A DNA stretch of 64,000 nt from Cyclina sinensis (Eukaryota > Mollusca > Bivalvia > Venerida > Veneridae): contig JAAONU010000006.1 in NCBI GenBank assembly GCA_012932295.1, positions 17,438,904-17,502,903 of the forward strand. The letters run 5' to 3'. The notes under the pieces were generated by a model that made no database searches, had not been told where the DNA came from, and saw only the letters and a list, made by a program, of their open reading frames with translations. This document shows positions 24,501 through 36,500 of this stretch, in pieces; position 1 is the first letter of the stretch, and every line of letters begins with the position of its first letter. The translations under genes and the position numbers were made by a program.

Positions 24501-27500
24501 ATTTGTATTTTTCCTGAATGGAGATCACAACCTTGGTTTCCTTCTGTTTTAGAAAATTTATGTTCTTTTCCTGTCAGGTTACCTCGGCACAAGGATTTAC
24601 TTACACTTCCACACAACAATCGGGCACATCCACTGGGGAAGCATTTAAAACTCATCGCAGCAGTTGTATCAGGAAATCCTTGCAGAATAGAGGCCTTTCA
24701 CAGGAACTTGCAGAATTCTTGTTGCTCTCTTGGTCAGCTTGAACACGTAAGCAGTATCAACATGCCTGGAAACTGTGGTGTACTTGGCACAATCTTAGGT
24801 TTTCAGATCCCTTTTGTTCCTCTGAAGAGGGTGTAATTCAGTATTTGTATTATTTATTCCAGTGTGGAGTCTTACTCTGTTATAAATACCCATAAGGCAA
24901 TGCTTCTTCAGACTCTGCCTTTTTTCGGGAATAGTTGGTGTAAACATTGTGAATTAATTCTGAGATTTATGAAGTGTTTTCCATCATAAACCTCAAAAGC
25001 CTAGATACTTAGATGTGTCTATTGTTCTGAAATATTTGAGTTCTTTGATGCCTCTTAACAAGTTGACCTTGAAAATGGTCACTCTTAAGACAGTCGCTTT
25101 AGTATCTTTATCTACGGCTCCGCGGGCACAAACTTTGGTACACATGTCTATAAAAAACCTCATAAAGGAAAAGGATGCTCTTATTTTTCTTTTTAAGGAC
25201 ATTTTAAAAACTTCTAGACAGGGACGATCTTTTTCACTGAAAATACAACATTATGGAAATGAGTCATTGTGTGCAATGCATACCCTATTGGCTTATCTTT
25301 GTGCCACTGAAGCTCGTAGATTGTCAGATTTTGTTTTTGTGTCTTATATCACTTATAAAAATGTGTCAAGCTGTACTATTGCTAGATGGCTTAAGCTTGT
25401 TTTGGAGCTTTCCGGTATTAATACAGGGATTTTTAAAGCCCATTCATACATGAGTGCAGCTACTACTGCAGCGTTTACTAACGGTTGCTCTTTAAAAACA
25501 ATTCTGGATACAGCTGATTGGGAGTTCAGACAAGAACTTTCGGAAGTATTACTATAGACATGCCTTGAAGAACAAGGCTTTCATAGATGCAGTGTTCCAT
25601 AAATAATAATTTTCTTTTCTTTAGTCATGGCTATTATTGTCTATGCAATAAATGGTCTTGCTTTCTTGTATTTTTAGTTTTTGTTGCCTTTAAAGATGCT
25701 GTGTATACATGCGAAAGCCAAAGGCTTTATGAAAAATAATGTGCCCTCATCCAAGCTTTAGTGATGGATGAGGGGCATTATTTGAATAAAGCCGGAGGCC
25801 GAGCATGTATACACAGCAATTCATTCTGGTCGTATTCAACTCTGGGCGCACTTTAACCTAAAGGAAAATTTAGTCAATTACTACCTGCACATGCGCAGTA
25901 AACCACTTCCTTATTACCGGAAACCTTCAGCTTTCTAAGACAAGTTTTTGTTGCTAACAACAACTTGGGCAGGGAAACCCAAACATATAAACATAGAAAA
26001 TAATATAGATATAACAAGGGGTGGGTGTATACATGCTCGGCCTCCGGCTTTATTCAAATAATGCCCCTCATCCATCACTAAAGCTTGGATGAGGGCACAT
26101 TTTCCTTGAAAACACACAAGCTAAAACTCAAGAATTAGTATGCCTATCTTTTATCAGGCAATTTTAACTGTTTATTATTCCGGATGCAATACAATTGCCA
26201 AGGAAAAAACTTCAATAAGCATCTGACTTTCTTGCACTGTGTCAGCAGTACCATACTAATCTGTGCTAGCAACCACTTTGTACTAAGCTTCTGCAAGGTA
26301 TGTTTGTTAAAAATTTGGCTTACCTTGACTATCTTTGGCTTTTTCTTCTTCTTCGGAGATTCTGTGAACAGTAGTAGAGATTTATAAGTATATGGCACAC
26401 TGCTTAAATGGTCTCTCCAAATTTTAAAATCAAGTTTGCTTCCTTCTGTTTTAAATGTAACTAGTATCTGGTCACTTTTTACCAAACTTTCTTTGACAGA
26501 CTGCTTATCACTGTGCTTCTCAATTTTCAACAGCCCTTGCTTTAGCTTTTCATTCGGTATCATTTGCAGTGTGGCCATATGATATAGCTATATTTGATAT
26601 CATTATAGTCTGTCACAAGCAGCATTTTTTGCCTTGATTCGAAGGAGAAAACTGCTTGTATTTTATTTTTTCATCAATTTAAATGGGACAGAGTGCATGC
26701 AAAGCAGAAAATTGTGCCCTACAAATAGCCCCTTATTATTCTTTTGTCAGATGTAGAATATTTCCTAACATTCAGGAAATAAAAATTTGTGAAAATGTGT
26801 TTGCTTTTGCAAAAAGGGTCAATGTGTAGGGCATAATTTTCCACTTTGCATGCGCTATTATATAATATTAAAATTGTAGGAGAAATAAAACAGAAGTTTT
26901 CTTCTACAAACTGAGAGAATAAAATGCTACTTGCGACAGCCTGTAATGGCATCACATACCGCCTAGTATTGCCCAACTGATCTGGCTAGTGGTAATTTTT
27001 TGAAAGCTGAATTCAACATGAAATCTAAAATGTCTCATCAGGAAAAAGGCTAGTCAGATTTAAAATTGGATGGCATTTAAAACAAGGTCAGTAATTATTT
27101 CTGTGATATAAGCAATGCTGGTTTGTTTCTCAATGAATGCAGTTGTCCTAGGTTTGATAAAAGCTACCAAGTTCACAAAGCTTAATTCAGTTCCAATTCT
27201 TTTCTTACCTATTTTAGCCATGAAATGCTTATTACGGAACTTTGCTTCTGGACTTGTCCTTGGCCAGATGCACAGAGATCAACTCTTCATGTCAGTCTAA
27301 TTTTAATGGCCATTACTTGGATTTACTGCTTACTGCAGTGAACTTGATCAATGAAGATTTTCAAACAAATTCATGGATACTTAAGTTGGTGATTTTCTGT
27401 TTCATATGGGGAATGATAGGCTAGTGATTCTATTGCAAAACTTTTGTTCTACTTTGGTCTACCAATGAAAGTCCTGCCCCAAAGGATCATTTCAACACTG

Positions 27501-30500
27501 GTATCAGAAATGGCATAACCACAGAATACTTGAGAAGTCATACATTAACTGAATGACCTATTTTCTCTAGGCCAGACTAGCTTAATATTGTCTGTAAAAA
27601 TCCCTGCCTAAAATACTGAAATAAAAGGGTCTGTACAGACAATTCAAGAGCTGAGTGTGGAAAATTCCAAGTGCAATAAGCAGATAGCAAAATGTGTTTT
27701 TCACTTTCAGCCCTCGAGATGTTCCCAGTAACATTTGGTAAACTGTAGAAATCTACCTTAGATCAGCTTTAGCTTTCTCTAGACAAAGGTTGTTTATACT
27801 GTATCCTAGGAAACCTTGCAGAACAGGTACAATTAGCCTGACAAGTTTTTTAAAATCAGTTCTTGTTTTGGTGTTAATTTCAGTTTTTCATCTCACTTCC
27901 AGCTATTTCTTGAACAGCCATTTGGAAAATTTGATACAAGTATTTACAGTGTGTCTAGTTGTGTTCAGGATAAAGTGGCATAAAGTCTCTCTCAGCTGTT
28001 CACTACATTCCAGAACTTGAATGACTGTGCAAAAAAGCTTTATCCGAACTGTTAAACCCATGAGCAAATAACAATAGCTTCTGTCTTTTTACACTGAAAT
28101 TATTTTTCCTTATTTCCTGTCTTTATATATGTTTTTTTTTTCATATTAACAGACTAAACAAAAACTTGGAGTGCACAAATAAACATGAAAATATAATTAT
28201 CGCTGTTAGAAATCCCAATTTAACCAAATTTTTTGTCAACTTAACAGACCTTTAATCAATTTTCTTGAAATTTGGATTTATGTTTGCAGAAACACCGTTA
28301 CTCTGTCAATTATGAACATATGCCCAGCTTAAAGGTTGCTTTTTCAACACTTATATATAAACATGGCTCTTTAAGCACTTCTCTTACAAGAGTTATCTTT
28401 CTTTCCAGACTGAAATATATGCTGACCAACAATAAACAGAAAACTACACAAACTTTGCATTTAAAAGTTCATCCTGAATCTAGCTCCCTTAACTTTGATG
28501 CATGTATAGATAAAACAACAACTGTACACTGTATAAATAATGAGACTTAGTAAATCTCTTATCACTTTATGCCACTTTTATCCATACAAAGGTTGTTGGC
28601 CCAAATGTGTTCATCCTTTGAGAGGTTGCAATTAAAGGTCAAACATATACAAGAAAAGTATAAAATAGTTTATTTCATAGTTTATTGTGATTTACGAATA
28701 AAAATGCTGATGACTCATTTACTATGTATATCTATAAAATGAATATTTACATTGCAAAAATCAATGATTTTTTCATCATACAACAGTACAAAACAAAGAA
28801 AAAAAATAATTCTTACAAATAATGACTTATGACATAAAGATTTTTTTTCTGTACAACTCAAATTCTCAACACTAGTTATACAAATGATACACGATTTTTT
28901 TCCTCATAAAACTACAGATACAGGTTTTAATTTCATTAACAACTACAAACATAAAAGAACTACACAGAACACAAAAATGGACAAACTTTGCTGTAAATTT
29001 ATTCAGATAAGCAGTGAAAGCCACCTCTAGAGTATGCAGATCTCAGATGAAAATGCAGAGCATAAGACAAGTCTGAAAACTGACAAACTTGAGAGTTTGA
29101 AAGCATGATTAATCATTAACAAAAGTGTATTTATTACTTCTTTCAAACAATTGTACAAAGTACTGTGAACTATTACATTAAGCCATAAGAGTGCACAACG
29201 TGTCAAGTTTTGAGACCAGCCAAATCTGTTTGCCATCCATATCTTTTACACCCACTCAAGGTTGTCCAGTTCAAGACTTACCACATCCCTTTGGTCAGCT
29301 GATAGCTTAAGTACATTACTGCCTCATACACTGATCTTGCATGCTGACATGTAATTGCCTATACATCAGCAACAGTATGCAGATGATCTCCGATGGTAAA
29401 CAATACAATACCTAGAGTTTAGCGCATTTTGAGTTGCACAGAAAAGTACATCTATGTTTAAATGTTAACTTACAACCTATGTTACACATACAGAATAAAT
29501 GAGCCAGGTAAAGATAACTTTAGATGAAATGTACCAACAACCAATGGTTTTCCTTTAATATAATGTAAACTACCAGCCCAACTATTTGGCTGGACTCAAA
29601 GGATGAACACATTTCTGCACTCAGGCTGATTGAAATAGACTTACATAATAACACAACTGTTTCTACATAACAATTTGGTCCAGTGATTCAAGTGTACAAC
29701 ATAATCTTTTTATTTTCTTTGAATGAAGTCCTACTATGAGCTGTCTTCCCAATTTAAGTTCTTTGAATGATTACCTGTTCTCAAAAGTCTAACAGCAGAG
29801 AAGTTATTGGTCAAACCAAAATAAACTTTCCTCTATTTCAGCTCTTGTCACACTTCATTCAAAGAATAACACAATAGTAACTTACATCCATAAAGTACGA
29901 GCATAGCAAAATACCACAGTTATTGTTTAACTTGTGATTTTTCTCTTCTTTTTTATTTTTAACAATTAAGATAATAAGTCAACACCTGATTAAACTATCA
30001 TAGATCAACATAAAAATTTGCAAAATCCATCAGTTATAATTCTCATATTTCACTGAAATGGTCGATAAGTTTTTACTTTCCTTGGATCCATTAAATTAAA
30101 AAAAAATCAGAACTTTCAGTGTGTTAAACAAGTTTGTACAAGCAAATTCAGCTGCATGTAAAACTGAAGTAAGGTTAGTAAAAACATGCCAAAATAACTG
30201 GTTAGTGTTTATTAAAAATGGCACTTCTTGAATGGTTTTCAACATTCAGTTATAACGACACTCAAACAAGTGTAAATGTAAAAGTGGCAGTAAGAACTTA
30301 ACACATTTTCAATCTTTTAACTTAAATAATACTAAGTTCATCTGTATACAAAATAGCAGGATTTCAGAAGAAATACTTATTTCAATCCAGTTACAATAAG
30401 TCCTAAGACACTTGTTTTGTTAAAAGACCTCTACAGCTGGGCAGCATGCAAAATTGCCATTCAATTTACATTATTTCTCCGATATCTTAAGTTATCTGAA

Positions 30501-33500
30501 TATTATTTAATTAACAAACCATATATATGTACCAAGAAAATTTCCAAATCTACTATTTTTAATTTAAGATTGCATGATTTTCAAAGAAAACATAAAGAAT
30601 GGCAATCAATTGCATAACCTAGGTTTGTGCTAATTATCACTACTTTCTTACAATACAAAACATCAGATCTAATTATGATTTGTTTCATAACACAAAAGAC
30701 ACTCATCATTTTCCCCTCAAGCAATCTTGCATTTCTGGTCAATGACTGCTTTACTTGGACCAGCCAAAAAATACTTGCAAGTTTTATTCTCAGACTCTTT
30801 ATCTAAAGTTATTCAAAACGAAAATGATCTTAATAAAACTTCAATCTTAACACTGTCTGGATCTCTGCATGTGCCCAGTATTTACTGTTACTATAAAGCT
30901 ATACATTTCTATTCAGTGTATGGTAATTTTTGAGGAACTCCAGACTTTTTGAGAAACCTTTTTTTTTTAAGTAACATAAAACAAGACCTTCAGACATAGA
31001 TTGGTGTGTAAGTTATGAAAATGTAAGACAGCAATCTGTCAATATCTGCATTAAGAACCTGTTACTTTGCATCCAGTTAACATTTTCGCAGTTGTTCAAA
31101 TACACAGTGATTTGTTCAAGACATAAAAGACAAGATCAAGTGTAAAAGGTCAGATGAAGTGATGCCTAACCTGACTCTGAGTCACTCGAGTCTGAACTAG
31201 AAGAGCTTGAGTTGGATGAGGACTCGCTCTCTGACCCACTACTACTACTGGAACTGAGACGACTTGCTCCTCCTGACACATCCATGTCACCCTTGTCTCC
31301 TTCTGAAACATCAACAAATACAGCAATAACATTAGCAGCATCAATTTCATAACTGTTTAAGGAATCATTTAATACTTCAAATAAACTTCTGGTCAATAGT
31401 GCTTCTGGAATACTGACTCTTATCAATGACTGTTGAAGTTAAAATCAACTTTTGCTCACCTGGTTCAAATGTATCTACACATTAGAAGATTGGTCAACTT
31501 GCACAAAATGAACCAAATAACTGCAAAAAGAAAAGTGTGCAACATTCATCTTGGCATAAAGTGTTTTGTTTTTTTTCTTTGCCTTTAATTCAGCACTTAA
31601 AACATGCATAATGTGAATACTGTTTACTCTGATATAAATTGAACTGACTGTATTTACAGAACAAGTTGTAAGCTTGAAAAAATGTTACAAAGGCATGAAA
31701 CAGTCTGTCATAAAGTGACAGACTGGGATTAACTTTGTCTTTACTCTTGCCATCCTGATTGAGAATGAAGACAACTTCAGTTCTTTGCCCAGGAATGGCA
31801 TAAGCTTCTCTATTTTTATGATTTCACAACCAGTGGTAAACACTGTACTTTCCATGGCCACTTGTAAGCTAGCTATCTTAAGGCCAATTTTTATAACTAC
31901 CACTATGATTACTACAGGTATAAACATGAACTGAATATATTAGTTCTCTATTAACATAACACATAATGATAAAAGCCTGTAAGTGCATTAAGTCAATTGA
32001 TTCCTTTTTCTAGGTCAATGCCAGTTACTTTTTGCTAACTTCTGTCAAAAGATACTCTGAATACTTTGTCACAAATGCATGAAACAGGCTACACTTAAAA
32101 TGTAGACTGGGATTATATCTGTCATTATTCTACCATCACTGATTGAGCATCAAGACATTGTCAAGTACTCTGCCCAGTGATGGCTTCAATTTTAGGCTGT
32201 ATATAGCTCATCTTAGATTGTTCACATGTTTCCTAACCAGTGGCTGATGTTACAGTTTTCATAGCTGTATTACCTTTGAGTCAAATATCTACCCAATGAT
32301 TCCCACATTTACAATTCAATACATTTTTAAAAATAAATTTGAAATAAAGCTAACCATGAAAATGCACAAAATCTTTTTGATTCCTTATCTCTCAGTTCAA
32401 TATAAGAATTCAGGAATATAAATTTTTGTTGAAAAATTGTCACAAATGCATGAAACAGGCTGCACTTAAAATGCAGACTGGGATTATATTAGTCTTTACT
32501 CTGCCATCCCTGATTGAGCATCAAGAAATTATCAAGAGCTCTGCCCAGGAATGGGTCTATATTTATAGCCAATGTCTTCATCAAATTATGTTTCAACTAT
32601 TGTAACACCCATGCTATGGAATCATTTTTTGGGTTCTCCATCAATATCATTTACATTTAAACTAAATCTAGATCTGATTGAGTACAGCTGGAATTGCTTA
32701 TTAAATATTTCCAGCACTCAGTTGCAAGGTTATACAGAAGTACTGGAATATACCATTTAATGTACTATTACTTACTAAGTACTAATAACTTTGGTTTAAT
32801 TCAAGTGATACAAATTTGTAACAAATGCATGAAACAGACATGCATTATCAATACAGACTGTGATTAATTTTGTCTTTATTTAGCCACCCCAGATTAAGCA
32901 TCAGGTAAGTGTGAACAAGTGCTTTGCCCAGAAAGTGATGGCAGAAATGAAATATAAGAAAACAGTAAATTCTAGATTTAAATGTGTACCTTTCTTTGAA
33001 TTTTTCTTTGCCGAATTTCCACCCAGCTGACCTGTCACATCCTGTAACCGTTTTTCTAACTCTTGCCGTTTCTCCTGCTGAGCCTGCTGTTTTGACTTCC
33101 CAGGAGTTCGCTTTGCTGTAAAAATGCAAATTCATTTTCAGTACGAGATACACTATGGTAGTTGTTGAGACTTCCTATTTTATTCTTGTTTATTGTATGT
33201 AATCAGGTTAAGATAATTACTTTTTTCTACAAGAAGTACTCTAAAATACATTCTTCATTTCCCTCCACTGTCATTGGTTTTCCTGAACCCAGCATTTCAC
33301 TTAGGAGTAAGACAAGTACCGTCACAAAGATGACGATCATGAATGCCCTATGAAGTTGAGCTTTGACCCTTGATCAGACTAAAATAAATCATTGACTGGG
33401 TTCTTTTGACAGTAAGACTGAGGTCAAGCTCATTTCTGACCACATGATTACAAATCGTAGATTATTCAGTTGTTTTTTGTTTTTGTGGACAATCTGACCT

Positions 33501-36500
33501 CAAGGTCCGTCATGTAAGGGTAAAAATAAGAAATACATGTATTTAGTGGACTTCTCCTTAAGGGTTGTTGTGTGCAAACATGAACTAAATCTGTTTAGTA
33601 ATTAGGGAGTCATGGCAAATAAGAAGTATTTTAAAAACTGGACCTTTAAACTCAAGCTCTTGTCCAAAGGAGTGTTGTGTTCAAGTATGAAGTAAATCGA
33701 TTTACTAACAAGGAAGTTAAGGGCAATGTTAAATCTTTTTTGACAACTGGACCTTTGAAGTCAAGTTAATTCAGGGGTCAAGGTTTCATATGTTAGTTGG
33801 AAGATCTTCTCCAAATGGGTGTTGTGTTCAAGTAATCCTTGTAATATCCTTGTAATATGGTCATTACTTACTGTAGCTTCTTGGTTTCTTTTTCAGACAA
33901 GACATGACATACGACTCCAATTCTCTCAAAGTTGATGGCTTGAGAGTCTCGAAGTCAATCTCAATCTCGTCTGGGTTAGAATCTCTCAAGGACGGTTCTC
34001 TAGACTGTATAATATGCACCACTCGACCAAGCTTATCACCTGTAAACATACAGTTATAACTTTATTATACAATGACATCTAATGAAGTATACAAAGAAAA
34101 ATTGAAAAATGAATTCTCTCCTTTAACCAGTGCCATTTCTTGGCTAGAAAGGATTAAGATGCAACATTTGAATCAAGTGTTTAGGAAATGGGAGATAAGT
34201 AAAGTAATTATAGCTCAGTGTATCATGCAAACTTCTCCCTACTCTTAGTTTTCAAGTAAGGCATTGACAACAGGTCAAAGTCTCCTGAAGCGAAACTAGC
34301 AATGCATACTCCTTGTTATAGTTTTGTAAACTAAAAAACACATCTCAGAATAGCGTATTGAACAGTCATGACATAAGATGTTCCTAATTGCAGGTTTGTC
34401 CTCATTGATGTGTTTATCCTTAAAACTTTTCGTTCAGTTAAAAAATATATAAAAACTTGTATATATCTTATAAAATAACCTATTAGATATAAATGTGACC
34501 TTTTTAGAACAGCAGTACAGTACTGGACAGGAGAAACTTGCAAAGTTCGCGGTATTCTGCTAGTGCAGACTACACTGCGATATGTTAGATTGTGGCAAAG
34601 TTTCGCCGCACGCAAATAAGCCAAGAGACAGACTGAGACATGCCAAGAGGTGGTTTTTTGTTCAGTTTTGTTTATTAAGATGTAGACACGAGACCTGTCA
34701 CAAAGGCAACATGGGTTCTGCACATTCCCATGTTTAGGTTGACATCAATGCCAAGTTTGAAGAAAATTCTTCCATTAGTATATGACTTACTGAGTGGACA
34801 TGGTGGAGACGGACGGACTGACTGACTAATGTGACAAGACTGACTAATGTGACAAAGTGATTCCAGTATACCCCCCCCACCCCAACATTTGTGGTGGGGG
34901 TATAATTAATTTGAAAAAGAGTAAAAAAACATAAAAAATATCCCACTGTTGTAATCATTAGACAATCATTTGTTATTTTCTTTTTTGGCCAAGACTACAT
35001 GCACATCGTATACAATACTTATTTATAGATGCAGCCTTGTTTCTAAATGATTATGATGTACCTGTGGTGAAATTTCGCTATGGATATGAACTGCTCTGAG
35101 TTCATGTAAGTTTATATAAGAGGCAAGCTCTGTCTCGCTACAGCATCCAGTTTCGTTGCAACCATGCAAAAATGCGTGTTTCTCAAGTCCAGTACTGAAA
35201 TCTGGAATATCCCGTCTTACAGCATCACTTAACCATTTTTTTTAAATAATAATAAAAAAGAGCCGATATTGTCCAGATCTGTTTAATTCTAAGTTTCAGA
35301 TGAAAGTTCTCAACTGTAAGCCTGAACATGTAAACCAAAGCAAGAGACGTTGTGAAACACTTATGCCCCCCACATGGAAAGGTAATTCACCTTTTGAACT
35401 TAAAATCAATAGGGGTTATCTACAGGTACTATCTGAGATGCATCAACCTATCAAGTATGAGGTGTCTAAGCTTAAACTAGACCTATAAATTCTTATGATA
35501 AATCTGTATACCAAATTTTATTTCAGTATGTGCAACGACAATGAACGGAAACTGCAAATAATTGGAAATTTTCTAAGTCCATGGGGCATAAATCTGTCAA
35601 AAAAATTGCTTGATCAAACCCAAAACAAAACTGACCTAGATATTCTTATGATTAATATGTATGCCAAATTTTATTTCAGGATGTGCAACCTCTGCGAAGA
35701 AAATGAACGGAAACTGTTGGTGGACATACAGACTGACAGACAGACAACAGCAAAGCAATATACCCTCCCTTTTTCAAAGGGGAGCATAATTAATGCAGAC
35801 CAAGTTGTATGAACAAGCTGCATTTAAAGAAATAATTTTCACAGTAGAGATGTACTGTGAAGTAATGTAAAGTTCTCAACTGAAAATCCAATTCCAGTTG
35901 CGAAAAACAGGTCAAATTTGCCCATCTAACCTTTTGCAATCAAACTAAACCTTATTTTCATGAAGTACAAAGTTAACTCATGTCAATCACCTCTTCAAAT
36001 ATAAGAACAAGTTGAGAAAGCATAACCTACTTCTCAAATATATGATACAGAACACAGATCAGTCACCATATGACCTTACTATCTGGAGAATAAACAGGCT
36101 TAAAGAAAAATACAATTATCTGTGACTTGTCAACTGACCAATATTTATGACAGAAAAGGTTTAGCTGGATAAGAAACTAGTAGTTAATTTATCAATATAC
36201 TGGCCGAAGAGTTATCCATGCAATGGTACTAAATCAGATAAGCGACTGAATGAAAAACACACCTCAGAATAGCGTATAGAACATTCATGATATGTAAATG
36301 CATATTCCTTCTATCAGATATTATCCTCACAGGTGTGTTTGTAACTGGGGATTACCCCAGTTAAATTCCATTTCACTATATTCAAGTTCTTTTTATGTAA
36401 GTTAAAGAAAAAGTTTGATTCCATCTTTAAAGAGGTGACCTTGCAAAGCTAAATAATGAAATAATTGGCTGAGTAAAGAACATACCTAAGAACAGCTCAC

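Larger units (their letters stand above)
21441..25742 (+). mobile_element. DIRS-type tyrosine-recombinase retrotransposon, defective
   Basis: A 4.3-kb element bounded by perfect 44-bp inverted termini (21441-21484 and 25699-25742, acattatttttcataaagcc inward). Gene order is gag-like ORF, reverse transcriptase, RNase H, a Dam-like methyltransferase domain, then a tyrosine recombinase, which is the DIRS order. There is no LTR, integrase or obvious target duplication. Pol is frameshifted, RNase H looks shortened and the recombinase carries stops, a frameshift and a lost catalytic Arg. The element lies antisense in the BET intron between 26323 and 17070. Terminal identity points to recent insertion, so it was probably moved in trans by an intact relative. 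Confidence 0.9.
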
